This document shows, piece by piece, positions 49,974 to 59,234 of a stretch of 64,000 bases of DNA (the stretch's first letter is position 1; each line of letters begins with the position of its first letter). A program made the position numbers and the translations under genes. Source of the stretch: Clostridium cibarium (GTDB lineage: Bacteria > Bacillota > Clostridia > Clostridiales > Clostridiaceae). The stretch is taken from NCBI RefSeq assembly GCF_014836335.1, contig NZ_JACSRA010000012.1, positions 46,371 through 110,370 of the forward strand, read 5' to 3'. The notes below the pieces were generated by a model that worked only from the letters and a program-made list of their open reading frames with translations, did not search any database and was not told where the DNA came from.

Positions 49974-52514
49974 CTATTTATCTTTAGATATTAGATCTGT
50001 TTTTTTTAATTTTAAGGCAAGCTTTACAAATTCATACCACATCACTGAAGCTATGGATGCACCTATAACCAAAAGCATTTCTTTAAAACTTAAAGCTTCA
50101 AGGTTTAGAAATTTTGAAATAGGAGTATAAAGAATTATTCCAACCCCAAGAAGTATTGCTATATTTACTAGCCATAAAACCTTATCCTTACTTAATTTTT
50201 TAAAAGATTCATATACAAAGTCCTTATTGGAACTATTAACTTGAACTAGAAATATATTAGAAAGTATTATTATAGCTAATCCCATGGAACGTGCTACTGC
50301 TGCCCCTTCAGGATTATAACTTAAATACCCATAATAGATACCAAAGGAAGCAATAAAAATGACTAATCCTTGAATTAAGCTTTTTAGCAAAAGCCTTGGA
50401 TTTATTATGCCTTCATTTTGGCTACGTGGATTACGTTTCATAATATCAGATTCTGATGGCTGTCTTTCAAGAACTATTGAACATGTTGGATCTATAATTA
50501 ATTCTAAAAGAACAACATGTATTGGTAATAATAATAAAGAAGAAGAATCTATTTTTAGAAGAGGTGCAACTAGTGAAGCTAAAGCTATTGGTATATGAAT
50601 TGTAAATATATAACCTACAGCTTTTCTTATATTGTCATATATTCTTCTGCCGTCTTTAACAGTATCCACTATAGTAGAAAAGTTATCATCTAAAAGTATT
50701 AAATCTGAGGCATCTCTTGATATCTCGGAGCCCCTTTTACCCATGGAAATACCTATATCTGCATATTTTAATGCAACAGCATCATTTACACCATCACCAG
50801 TCATAGCTACTACTTCTCCATTTTCTTGAAAGGCCTTTACTATCTTCATTTTATGCTCTGGAAGTACCCTTGAAAAAATACATACATCCTTTACTTTTTC
50901 TCTTAATGTACTATCATCCATAAGGGAAAGCTCATCACCAGTGATTATTTTATTTGAACAAATGCCAACTCTTTTTGCAATTGAAGCTGCAGTTAATCCA
51001 TTATCTCCAGTAATCATAATAACTCTAATACCTGCAGATATACATTTATTAATGTCATCTTTTATATAATCCCTTGGAGGATCTATAAGCCCTATTAATC
51101 CTAGAAACTTTAGACTGCAATCTTCTAATTCAAGAGGAACTATTTCATTATCTTCAATGTCCTTTTTTCCTACCGCTATTACTCTAAGGCCTTTTGAAGA
51201 TATTTCATATGCCTTTTTATTTATTTTATCTATTTCTTCCTTTTTGAGATTGCAAAGGTTAATTAACTTTTCAGAAGAACCTTTAGCACAAATTATTATT
51301 TTATTATCACGCTTCCAAACATGCCCCATCATTTTTCGTTTATTGGTAAAGGAATATTCATTAATAAGCTCACCACTAAACAGGTAGTCCTTTTTTATAT
51401 CATTATCTTGGCAGTATTTAAGCATGGCTTTTTCCATAGGGTCATAAGGATTTGTTTCACATGCCATCCCCATAACTTTTAGCAAATTATCTTTATCTTC
51501 TTCAATAGACCAAATATGATCTACTTTCATATTATTTAATGTGATAGTGCCAGTTTTATCTACACAAAGTATGGATACAGCACCTAAAGTCTCTACTGAA
51601 GGAAGCTTTCGAACTAGAGATTGTTTCTTTGCTAGCCGCCATGCTCCCATTGATAAAAACACGGTCAAAACTACAGGGAATTCCTCTGGAATCATCGCCA
51701 TTGCAAGGGTTATACCTGAAAGAATGCTTTCGATTAGCCTTTCTTTTAGTGGGGAATCAAAGAGATTTAAATACGTTATTGCTGCCACGATAAAACAAAG
51801 AACTATAGCTAATACAGAGCATATTTTTACAAGATATCTTGTTTGTTTTTCAAGTGGAGTTACAATATCTTTAGCTTCTGATATGCCATGCCCTATTTTC
51901 CCATATTCAGTAGCCATTCCTATTTTTTCTACCTTAACTACTCCACTCCCCTGAAGGACCAAGGTTCCAGCATAGCAGTGATCCTTTTTTAAATAATCCC
52001 CTTCATCTGTAGAATCAATGGATTTCCATATACCTTCAGCCTCTCCAGTTAAGGAAGATTCATCTATGAAAAGATCATTAGAAGAGATTAGCTTTCCATC
52101 AGCTGGCACTTTTATACCTTCTGTTATAATCATTAAATCTCCTGGAACTAAGTCTTCACTATTTATCATTTTTTCTTTATAATCTCTAATAACCTTAATA
52201 TGAGGTGCAGATAATTTCCTTAAGGACTTTAAAGTTTTATCTGTCTTCCACTCTTGAACCACATCAATTAATATCATTCCAACTACAAATATTAGCATTA
52301 CCGAACCATCAGTTGGTTCCCCCAGTAGGAAATAAATAATAGCCGACATTATTAGTAATAAAAACATAGGTTCTTTTAGTACATTAAGAAGCTTTAAAAG
52401 GAAATTCTCCTTTTTCTCTGGAATAAGTTGATTTTTACCATACTTATTTTGAGCTTTCTTAGCTTCCTCATTTGTTAGCCCCTGCAATTTCATTGTCTTT
52501 CTTTCAATTGTCAT
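49974..52514 (-). CDS. P-type cation-transporting ATPase, probably Co2+/Ni2+ or Fe2+ efflux
   Basis: 846 aa P-type ATPase of the Ca2+-ATPase-like (P2) architecture. Order: N-terminal cation ATPase domain (GLTNEEAKKAQNKYGKNQL); M1-M2; actuator with LTGEAE; M3-M4 with PEEFP (276-280); phosphorylation motif DKTGT (Asp319); nucleotide domain with KGSSEKL; hinge MTGDGVNDA; and six C-terminal helices. The M4 motif PEEFP differs from the PEGLP of Ca2+ pumps. The leader carries an element matching the NiCo (czcD) riboswitch, which argues for export of a transition metal such as Co2+, Ni2+ or, by later work on this riboswitch class, Fe2+, rather than Ca2+. The ATG has GGGAGGTAACTTATT upstream. The substrate is inferred from the riboswitch. 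Confidence 0.93.
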   Translation of the reverse strand: MTIERKTMKLQGLTNEEAKKAQNKYGKNQLIPEKKENFLLKLLNVLKEPMFLLLIMSAIIYFLLGEPTDGSVMLIFVVGMILIDVVQEWKTDKTLKSLRKLSAPHIKVIRDYKEKMINSEDLVPGDLMIITEGIKVPADGKLISSNDLFIDESSLTGEAEGIWKSIDSTDEGDYLKKDHCYAGTLVLQGSGVVKVEKIGMATEYGKIGHGISEAKDIVTPLEKQTRYLVKICSVLAIVLCFIVAAITYLNLFDSPLKERLIESILSGITLAMAMIPEEFPVVLTVFLSMGAWRLAKKQSLVRKLPSVETLGAVSILCVDKTGTITLNNMKVDHIWSIEEDKDNLLKVMGMACETNPYDPMEKAMLKYCQDNDIKKDYLFSGELINEYSFTNKRKMMGHVWKRDNKIIICAKGSSEKLINLCNLKKEEIDKINKKAYEISSKGLRVIAVGKKDIEDNEIVPLELEDCSLKFLGLIGLIDPPRDYIKDDINKCISAGIRVIMITGDNGLTAASIAKRVGICSNKIITGDELSLMDDSTLREKVKDVCIFSRVLPEHKMKIVKAFQENGEVVAMTGDGVNDAVALKYADIGISMGKRGSEISRDASDLILLDDNFSTIVDTVKDGRRIYDNIRKAVGYIFTIHIPIALASLVAPLLKIDSSSLLLLPIHVVLLELIIDPTCSIVLERQPSESDIMKRNPRSQNEGIINPRLLLKSLIQGLVIFIASFGIYYGYLSYNPEGAAVARSMGLAIIILSNIFLVQVNSSNKDFVYESFKKLSKDKVLWLVNIAILLGVGIILYTPISKFLNLEALSFKEMLLVIGASIASVMWYEFVKLALKLKKTDLISKDK

Positions 52515-52619
52515 AATAAGTTACCTCCCTTTAATCCATAACAACTCTCTCTCTCTGTTATGAATAAATTTGTTTGATAGCTCTATGGCATTGCATTTAT
52601 AACAGTTAATGCTCTAAAA

Positions 52620-52660
52620 GAAAAAATACCTGTAGAACATTAAACTGTCCCACAGGTATT
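52620..52660 (-). terminator. Expression-platform terminator of the metal riboswitch
   Basis: On the minus strand AATACCTGTGGGACA pairs, with G-T wobbles, with TGTTCTACAGGTATT and is followed by TTTTTTC. The 5' arm is part of the aptamer (P4 3' strand and the GGGACAG core), so metal binding should prevent this hairpin and switch expression on. Confidence 0.85.
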
Positions 52661-52726
52661 AAATAACCCTGTTGCCTATTTTGGCCCGGCTCCTTAAATT
52701 ACTACAACTTATGGCCTGATCAGTTT
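52642..52726 (-). ncRNA. NiCo (czcD-type) transition-metal riboswitch aptamer
   Basis: In the leader of the P-type ATPase, the minus strand reads, in order: AAACTGATCAGGC, a weak P2 hairpin (TAAGTT/AATTTA), GAGCCGGGCC, AGGCAACAGG, a P4 hairpin (ACAGG...CCTGT) and GTGGGACAGTTT. This follows the NiCo consensus as I recall it from the crystallised Erysipelotrichaceae RNA: ACTGAGCAGGC, GCAGCCGGGC, GCGGCAACAG, CTGTGGGACAGT. P1 closes through AAACTG and CAGTTT. The main differences from the recalled sequence are in TGATCAGG and GGAGCC. The 3' side overlaps a terminator, the usual arrangement for an ON switch. The class was described for Ni2+/Co2+, and Fe2+ has been proposed as the natural ligand. 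Confidence 0.85.
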
Positions 52727-52835
52727 GTACTGTAGTTTATATGCAGCGCAAAGAGATTTTTATATATTATATTGCAGAATTATTAATAAGGTTACTTTAT
52801 TTGATAAAAATATTTAATTTTCTAACTTACTTGTG

Positions 52836-53564
52836 TTAAATATGGGCTAAAATGCCTAATATCACTTGATGCAAGGGGTAGTATATATAAAATAGCCACT
52901 TCAAATTTTTGCTTTTCCCAAGGGTTCCATTATACTTTAATAAAACAGGAATACCAAGAAGTAAACCAAAAAGGTAGATCTCACTATACCAAGCTCCAGC
53001 CCCCCTTAAACTTAGTTGATAAATAGTTAAAATACCTATAAACATGGCACATATTCCAAGAAAAATCATCTGTTTTTTTCTGTTTCCATAATAAATATTA
53101 AATCCAAATATCAATATAACTGCAAATATACCCCAATCTCCTAAAGTTGATAAACAGCAAATAATGATTAACAAAATTATCTTATATATTTTTTTAAATC
53201 TATCATCATTCCAAACACATATTAATATTAACCCTAAAAGTAATGACCATATTACGCTGGTATGAAAATTACGTTCACCAAATAATAAAGATACTTTTCC
53301 TGTGAAAAGAAATACATAAGGTATATGAGAAATGAGAGCAAATATAAACATTCTTAATAGATACTTTTTTATGTTATGTGTATGTTTATATCCTTCTACA
53401 ACCATATAACACATTATAACGATTGTTAATTTCCCAATTGCTCTAAAAACTTCATATGTGATAGTACTTGGGGTAATAAATCCATAAGCGATATGGTCCA
53501 TAGTCATAGCTATGATAGCCAGTATTTTTAACTCATTATTAGTTAAGCCTTTATAACTCTTCAT
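52836..53564 (-). CDS. TraX-family membrane protein
   Basis: 242 aa with about eight membrane helices. The N-terminal segment LTNNELKILAIIAMTMDHIAY and the C-terminal YIYYPLHQVILGIL are characteristic of the TraX group, named for the F-pilin acetylase and widespread in Firmicutes as chromosomal genes. No pilin or conjugation genes are nearby, so the acceptor is unknown. The start overlaps the 3' end of the ClpP paralog by 14 bp and lacks a strong ribosome site of its own, which suggests translational coupling. Confidence 0.88.
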   Translation of the reverse strand: MKSYKGLTNNELKILAIIAMTMDHIAYGFITPSTITYEVFRAIGKLTIVIMCYMVVEGYKHTHNIKKYLLRMFIFALISHIPYVFLFTGKVSLLFGERNFHTSVIWSLLLGLILICVWNDDRFKKIYKIILLIIICCLSTLGDWGIFAVILIFGFNIYYGNRKKQMIFLGICAMFIGILTIYQLSLRGAGAWYSEIYLFGLLLGIPVLLKYNGTLGKSKNLKWLFYIYYPLHQVILGILAHI

Positions 53565-54150
53565 ACTTAGTTATAATCTTATTTACAATACCGTAATCTA
53601 CAGCTTCATTTGCATTCATCCAATAATTACGATTTATGTTTTCATTAACTTCTTCTAATGGTTTTCCTGTAGCATCACTTATTAATCTTGCTACTCTATC
53701 TTTTATCTTCATTATTTCTTCAGCTTCAATAGCAAGATCAGTACTTTGTCCTCTAGCTCCTCCAGATGGTTGATGAATCATATATCTTGTATTAGGCAAA
53801 GAATATCTATTTTCTTTATCAGCTGCAAGGTAAATGGTTATACCTGCACTAGCAACCCACCCTGTACCAATCATTATTACCTTAGGCTTTACAAATTTGA
53901 TCATATCATGAATTGTATCTCCAGATTCAACATGGCCACCTTGGCTATTTATAAAAATCTTTATAGGTTCATCACTTATTTCTTGCAAAATCAATAACTG
54001 CATGCTAACTTTTGCTGCTAGCTCTTGATTAATTTCTCCTGAGATTATAATAGTTCTAGAATTTAGCATTTTCTCTTGATATATATCAGGTTTATTTGCA
54101 CTTGCTTCTTTACTATCTTCCTTATTTATCACTTTTTTTATAATTTCCAT
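53551..54150 (-). CDS. clpP: ClpP-family protease paralog with Asn in place of the catalytic Asp
   Basis: 199 aa from the ATG at 54150, which has AGGAGG seven bases upstream; an in-frame ATG at 54174 lies before that site. It has the ClpP fold with Ser101 (GWVASAGIT) and His126 (RYMIHQP). The third triad residue aligns to Asn175 in NRNYWMNANEA, where E. coli ClpP has Asp in ERDRF. A similar Asn is known in Listeria ClpP1, which acts mainly in mixed complexes with ClpP2. The usual N-terminal loop for Clp-ATPase contact is altered (MEIIKKVINKEDSK). It may form mixed rings with a main ClpP or be an independent peptidase. It is co-transcribed with TraX. Confidence 0.88.
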   Translation of the reverse strand: MEIIKKVINKEDSKEASANKPDIYQEKMLNSRTIIISGEINQELAAKVSMQLLILQEISDEPIKIFINSQGGHVESGDTIHDMIKFVKPKVIMIGTGWVASAGITIYLAADKENRYSLPNTRYMIHQPSGGARGQSTDLAIEAEEIMKIKDRVARLISDATGKPLEEVNENINRNYWMNANEAVDYGIVNKIITKYEEL

Positions 54151-54308
54151 AAAAAAACCTCCTATATTTTCCATTACATACCATTTATTCTATTCTTACT
54201 TCATGTATATGTCAACTAATCATGTTGTTTTTCTTAGTATAATCAGCAATGCCTAATGGGTAAAATAACATGAGCATTGAATCTTTGAATAAAGGAGGTA
54301 CATATTTT

Positions 54309-55013
54309 ATGAATTTTTTACAAAGCCAAGAGACCCTTACTGGAGCTCAGTGGGTTCTTCGTGCTATTACTTCATATTTCTTCTTGCTTATCATGGCAAA
54401 AATCTTAGGACAACGAACTATATCACAATTAAGACTTCTTGATTTTGTTATTGCTCTAGTTATTGGAAACATAATTGCTCACCCTTTGTCTGACGAACAC
54501 CTTGGTTTAGAAGGCTCTATGATTACAACAACTGTACTAGTAATTTTATATCTTATTAGTATCTTTAGTATTCTTAAGTTCCCAGCCTTAAGAAGAATTG
54601 TAAATAGTTCACCTATTACTATTGTTAAAAATGGAGAAATTCTTTATAAAGGATTAAAAAAAGCAAGAATATCAGTTGATGTGCTATTAGAAGAATTACG
54701 TGAAGAGAAAGTAGAAGATGTGAAAAAGGTAGCCTTGGCAACTTGGGAATCTGATGGGAAAATTTCTGTTTTTTTGGATCCTAAATATAGTCCTGCTACT
54801 CTTTCAGATTTAAATATACAAGCAGAAGCTTTTAATTTTCAAAGGACAATTGTTAAAGAAGGTAAGATAATTTCAAAGAGCTTAAAGGAAATACAGAAGG
54901 ATGAAGATTGGGTTCAGTCTAATTTGAAACGGTTATATCAAACAGAGGTTAAAAATGTTCTCTTAGCTACATTTGATGATAAAGGTAATCTAAAGGTGTT
55001 TTTATATAAATAA
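54309..55013 (+). CDS. DUF421 (YetF-type) membrane protein
   Basis: 234 aa. Three N-terminal helices (about 8-30, 40-60, 65-88) include the family motif MAKILGQRTISQLRLLDFVIALVIGN. A cytoplasmic part follows, containing the YetF pattern KNGEILYKGLKKARISVDVLLEELRE and a repeated segment near the C-terminus (KKVALATWESDGKISVFLD, KNVLLATFDDKGNLKVFLY). The function of the family is not firmly known; some members are sporulation or envelope related. The ATG at 54309 has AAAGGAGGT nine bases upstream, and the in-frame ATG at 54270 precedes it. Confidence 0.88.
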   Translation: MNFLQSQETLTGAQWVLRAITSYFFLLIMAKILGQRTISQLRLLDFVIALVIGNIIAHPLSDEHLGLEGSMITTTVLVILYLISIFSILKFPALRRIVNSSPITIVKNGEILYKGLKKARISVDVLLEELREEKVEDVKKVALATWESDGKISVFLDPKYSPATLSDLNIQAEAFNFQRTIVKEGKIISKSLKEIQKDEDWVQSNLKRLYQTEVKNVLLATFDDKGNLKVFLYK

Positions 55014-55045
55014 GAAAAGCTAAGACATAAAGCTTAGCTTTTCTT
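55012..55045. terminator. Bidirectional terminator between DUF421 and MerR genes
   Basis: A perfect 13-bp inverted repeat, AAGAAAAGCTAAG and CTTAGCTTTTCTT, with an 8-base loop. It overlaps the stop codons of both convergent genes. Confidence 0.88.
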
Positions 55046-55046
55046 A

Positions 55047-56216
55047 TTAATTGTTTTTAGAATAAAATTTTAGGGCTTCTCCAATAAATTTAGATGCACC
55101 ATTTCCATATTTCTTATCCATTACTTTTATATAAGTAGGATCTGATAAATATTGTTCTGCTGTATAGCCCCAATAATTTTCTCCTTCATCTCTTTTTAAA
55201 ACCTTAAGCTGTTTCTCAGTCTCATTTACTATTTTCTGAACTATTTCTTGAATTTCCTTTGAATGAGGATCTTTATTTAAGTCAGATGTAAGATTTTTAT
55301 ATAGTACCTCAAGCTTAGGCTTATTATCTCCTAAATAACTTTTTAGAGCTTTACCGATAAATTTAGATGAGCCATCTCCATATTTACTGTCAACTGCTTT
55401 TATCCAATCAGGTAAGACTAAATAAAGTCGTACCATGTAGTACCAATAGTCATCTCCCATATCAGCTTTAAAAATTTCATAATCTTTTTTAGCTATATTA
55501 GTTATTTCTTCAGCTACTTGTTGAATTTCCTTTGAAGAAGGATCTTTACTTAAGTCAGATACAAGCTTTTTATATAATTCTCTTAATTTAGGATGCTTAT
55601 CTTCCAAGAGATCTCTCTTAAACTCATCATATTGTTCTGCTTTAGTAAACATCTTATCATTTTGCCAATTTTTCTTCATAGCCTCAACATATTTTTCAAT
55701 GCTTCCATACTGTGTTATGGCCATTTTAGCAATCTTATTAGCTGTATCTTCCTTAGATTTCAAACCTTCAATAAATTCATTATATTTATTTATACTACCA
55801 TAAGCTTTAATTATCTTGTCTTTATGCTCTTTTTTAAATTCCTCTAAGGCATTAAAATATTCACTCATATCAAATTCTTTAAAACTCATTGAATTCTCTC
55901 CTTTTATTGTCTTATTTATAAGATCTATTAAATCATTTAGTCTATCACGTTTTAAAACAAGCAACTTCTCCTGCTTTTTTAAAGCTTTCATTTTATTAAA
56001 ACTTGGACTGTCCATTATTTCTTTAATATCTTTTAAAGGTATATCAAGCTCCTTAAAAAACAATATCTGTTGCAATTTTTCAATAGATTTATGATCATAA
56101 AGTCTGTAACCTGCATCTGTGATTTCACTTGGGTTTAATAATCCAATTTTATGATAGTGATGTAGTGCGCGCACACTAATTCCTGTTAAATCTGAAACTT
56201 CTTTAACTGTTTTCAA
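55047..56216 (-). CDS. MerR-family regulator with duplicated TipAS-like ligand domain
   Basis: 389 aa, against about 250 for typical TipA. The MerR DNA-binding domain (about 1-70) reads VKEVSDLTGISVRALHHYHKIGLL; a coiled coil follows (about 75-108). A TipAS-like helical region (about 115-240) includes EYFNALEEFKKEHKD. Its last third then occurs twice: residues about 205-300 and 301-389 share PKLRELYKKLVSDLSKDP/PKLEVLYKNLTSDLNKDP, SKEIQ, a WYYM/WGYT Trp pair and KYGDGSSKFIGKALKSY/KYGNGASKFIGEALKFY. TipAS domains bind thiopeptide antibiotics. The start is TTG with GGAGG eight bases upstream. The ligand is unknown. Confidence 0.9.
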   Translation of the reverse strand: MKTVKEVSDLTGISVRALHHYHKIGLLNPSEITDAGYRLYDHKSIEKLQQILFFKELDIPLKDIKEIMDSPSFNKMKALKKQEKLLVLKRDRLNDLIDLINKTIKGENSMSFKEFDMSEYFNALEEFKKEHKDKIIKAYGSINKYNEFIEGLKSKEDTANKIAKMAITQYGSIEKYVEAMKKNWQNDKMFTKAEQYDEFKRDLLEDKHPKLRELYKKLVSDLSKDPSSKEIQQVAEEITNIAKKDYEIFKADMGDDYWYYMVRLYLVLPDWIKAVDSKYGDGSSKFIGKALKSYLGDNKPKLEVLYKNLTSDLNKDPHSKEIQEIVQKIVNETEKQLKVLKRDEGENYWGYTAEQYLSDPTYIKVMDKKYGNGASKFIGEALKFYSKNN

Positions 56217-56432
56217 TTGTTATACCTCCAGCCTTGATTCAAAGGTTGTTAATATTGCAATTTATTAGCTAGCTATGAATTTCTTTTACAATATGTTCAA
56301 CCTTTACCTATATGCTACACTATAACCTTATGTTAGGGTCAACAGTTTTTTATTTAAATTACAATTAAAAGGTTATATTCCTTATGAGGTTTATTTCTTG
56401 GGAAATACTGGTAACTAATTCTGATATGAATA

Positions 56433-56969
56433 TTATTTATCTAGATAAGTTTTTATTACATCCTCCATTGAGATAACCTGAGCAAAGCGGTTATTCCAAA
56501 TTCCATAATTAAAAAATTTATAAAGATTCTCACCAGAAAGATATTCGTTATCAAAAGTTGTATTTGTTTCTTCTGGAATAATTATTTTATATCCTGCATC
56601 AAAGGCACTTTTACAAGTAGCATCAAAACAATATTCTGTTTGAAGCCCTACTAGCATTATTGTATCTATCTCTTTACTTTCTAAATATTCTCTTAAGCTT
56701 GTCTTTAAAAAAGCACTATTAAACTGTTTTTCAATAATTAACTCATCATTATTAGGTGCTACTTCATTATAAATCTGCCATCCATATGTTCCTTTTTCAA
56801 ATTCAGTCCCTACTCCATCATCATGACGTACATATATAACTTCTTTCATATTATCTCTTGCAGTTGAAATTAGCTTTTTTATATTTTCAATTACTTTCCT
56901 TTCATTATAAGGATGTTTTTCAATCAATGCATTTTGAACATCTACTACTAATATAGCTACGTTACTCAT
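56433..56969 (-). CDS. Isochorismatase-family cysteine hydrolase
   Basis: 178 aa. The catalytic triad Asp10 (LVVDVQNAL), Lys81 (IEKQFNSAF) and Cys114 (TEYCFDATC) is complete, and the fold is that of nicotinamidase/isochorismatase-like hydrolases. Sequence does not decide between isochorismate, nicotinamide, ureidoacrylate or other amides. It is cytoplasmic, a single gene with its own ribosome site (AAAGGAGAAAAGATAT). Confidence 0.92.
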   Translation of the reverse strand: MSNVAILVVDVQNALIEKHPYNERKVIENIKKLISTARDNMKEVIYVRHDDGVGTEFEKGTYGWQIYNEVAPNNDELIIEKQFNSAFLKTSLREYLESKEIDTIMLVGLQTEYCFDATCKSAFDAGYKIIIPEETNTTFDNEYLSGENLYKFFNYGIWNNRFAQVISMEDVIKTYLDK

Positions 56970-57140
56970 ATATCTTTTCTCCTTTATTGTTTTTTTATAT
57001 CAGATAATGATATTTATAACAATTATAAACCTTTTTCTTAAAAAATAGTTTATATATTTTTTTATTTTATCTATGATTTTAAGATAAAAAGTAAATAATA
57101 AATATAGCTTTATCTAGAAAAAAGAAAAGGAAGATTAAAT

Positions 57141-59144
57141 ATGAATTTGATTAGAAAACAAAATAATATTTCTAAATTGACCTTAGGAGGAGTTTTAGTA
57201 ACCTTAGGGGTAGTTTATGGAGATATTGGAACTTCACCACTTTATGTAATGAAATCTGTTTTAAATGGTAATGGCGGTTTAAGTAACGTATCTGAAAGTT
57301 TTATACTTGGAACTTTATCTATGGTTTTTTGGACAATTACCATTTTAACAACTATAAAATATGTTCTTATAACATTAAATGCAGATAATAAGGGCGAAGG
57401 TGGAATCTTTTCTCTTTTTACTCTAGTTCGTAGGCGTGCAAAGTGGCTTATAGTTCCAGCTATTATTGGTGGTTCTACATTACTAGCTGATGGAATGTTG
57501 ACTCCTGCTGTAACTGTAACTTCAGCAATTGAAGGACTAAATCTAATACCAAGTTTTAATGAGGTTTTTGGGAACAATCAAAATAATATTGTTGTAATTG
57601 TAATAATAATCATAAGTGCTTTATTTTTTATTCAACATTTTGGAACTGATTTAATTGGAAAATTATTTGGTCCAATTATGCTTATTTGGTTTTGTGCTTT
57701 AGCTTACTTTGGAATTATTAATATGTCTCATGATTGGACACTATTACGTGCATTGTCTCCATATTATGCAATTAAAACACTTTTTAGCAGTGAAAATAGA
57801 CTAGGCTTCTTTATACTTGGTAGCATATTTTTATCATCCACAGGCGCTGAAGCTCTTTATTCAGACCTTGGGCATGTTGGAAAAGATAATATATATGGGT
57901 CTTGGCCCTTTGTTAAGATATGTTTACTATTAAATTATTTTGGTCAAGGAGCTTGGATACTGGCAGCTAAGAATAGCACTGAATATGCTGATATAGAAGG
58001 CCTAAATCCATTTTTTCAAATGGTTCCTGAAGGACTTTTAATATTTGCTATAGTAATTTCAACTTTAGCTGCAATTATCGCCTCACAAGCTTTAATTTCA
58101 GGCTCCTTTACACTTGTTTCTGAAGCAATTAAATTGAATCTATTCCCTAGATTACATATTATGTATCCCTCTAAGTCTAAAGGACAGTTGTATATACCTT
58201 CAATTAATAAGCTTTTATGGATTGTTTGTATAGGAATAGTTCTCTACTTTAAAAATTCAGAACATATGGAAGCAGCTTATGGTCTTGCAATAACTGTTAC
58301 TATGTTAATGACCACTATTTTATTGTTTAACTATTTATTAAAGAAAAAGACTCCACTTATTGTTGCTATATGTATACTTATTTTCTTTGGAGTAATTGAA
58401 TTTTGTTTCTTTATTGCAAATATAGTTAAATTTATGCATGGAGGATTTGTAGCTGTTTTAATTGCCTTAGGAATACTAACAGTTATGATTATTTGGATTA
58501 AAGGTCACTATATTAAGATGGGATTACTAGAAGAAGTTCCAATAGAAGATTATAAGGATCAATTAAATCAATTACGTCAAGATGAGGATCGCCCTAAGTA
58601 TGCAACAAACTTGGTATATTTAACAAGCTTAGGAAGCCGAAAATATATTGAAAGAAAAATAATGTACTCCATTTTAGACAAAAGACCTAAAAAAGCAAAT
58701 GTTTATTGGTTTGTAAATATTGATGTTACCGATGAACCTTATTTAGCTGAATATAATGTAGACACCTTTGGAACATCTTACATTGTGAAAGTTCGATTAA
58801 AGCTTGGATTTAGAGTAGAACAAAAATTAAATGTTTTCTTGCGCCAAATTTCAAATGAATTAGTTGAAAGCGGTGAAATAGAAATGCAAGCTAGAACTTA
58901 CACAACTATGCCCGATAGAAAAATTAGTGACTTCCGCTTTATTTTAATTCAAGAACATCTTTCTTATGAGTCAGAATTAAAGTCTTGGGATTCACTTATA
59001 CTTAGATCAAAATTATTAATAAAGAAAATTACTGTTACTCCAGCAAGATGGTTTGGACTTGAAACTAGTGATGTTTATATTGAAAAAGTTCCATTATTTG
59101 TAGGACATTCAAATCCTGTAGTTTTAAAAAGAAGTAAAAAATAA
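57141..59144 (+). CDS. kup: Kup-family potassium uptake protein
   Basis: 667 aa, close to the usual length for Kup/KUP/HAK transporters. The N-terminal motif GVVYGDIGTSPLYV is diagnostic, followed by GEGGIFSLFTLVRRRAKW and eleven further helices to about residue 460. The C-terminal cytoplasmic domain (about 465-667) ends FVGHSNPVVLKRSKK. It is a proton-coupled K+ symporter. The ATG follows AAAAGGAAGATTAAAT. The 170-bp upstream gap shows no c-di-AMP riboswitch, although such elements often precede K+ transporter genes in Firmicutes. Confidence 0.95.
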   Translation: MNLIRKQNNISKLTLGGVLVTLGVVYGDIGTSPLYVMKSVLNGNGGLSNVSESFILGTLSMVFWTITILTTIKYVLITLNADNKGEGGIFSLFTLVRRRAKWLIVPAIIGGSTLLADGMLTPAVTVTSAIEGLNLIPSFNEVFGNNQNNIVVIVIIIISALFFIQHFGTDLIGKLFGPIMLIWFCALAYFGIINMSHDWTLLRALSPYYAIKTLFSSENRLGFFILGSIFLSSTGAEALYSDLGHVGKDNIYGSWPFVKICLLLNYFGQGAWILAAKNSTEYADIEGLNPFFQMVPEGLLIFAIVISTLAAIIASQALISGSFTLVSEAIKLNLFPRLHIMYPSKSKGQLYIPSINKLLWIVCIGIVLYFKNSEHMEAAYGLAITVTMLMTTILLFNYLLKKKTPLIVAICILIFFGVIEFCFFIANIVKFMHGGFVAVLIALGILTVMIIWIKGHYIKMGLLEEVPIEDYKDQLNQLRQDEDRPKYATNLVYLTSLGSRKYIERKIMYSILDKRPKKANVYWFVNIDVTDEPYLAEYNVDTFGTSYIVKVRLKLGFRVEQKLNVFLRQISNELVESGEIEMQARTYTTMPDRKISDFRFILIQEHLSYESELKSWDSLILRSKLLIKKITVTPARWFGLETSDVYIEKVPLFVGHSNPVVLKRSKK

Positions 59145-59234
59145 AGAATAAAAGTGTTATAATTATTATACTGTTTAACTATAATTTAGTAATATGTGAA
59201 TATAGTGGTACTCATAATAAAAGGGGGATACGTA

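Noticed and set aside
52650..52740. Plus-strand sequence with GGCCCGGC and TTGCC that recalls a SAM-I riboswitch core
   Set aside because: Read on the minus strand it fits the NiCo aptamer in order and direction upstream of a metal pump; the plus strand has no gene to control.
56970..57140. Possible c-di-AMP (ydaO) riboswitch before kup
   Set aside because: The gap is 170 bp of simple A+T-rich sequence without the conserved ydaO blocks.
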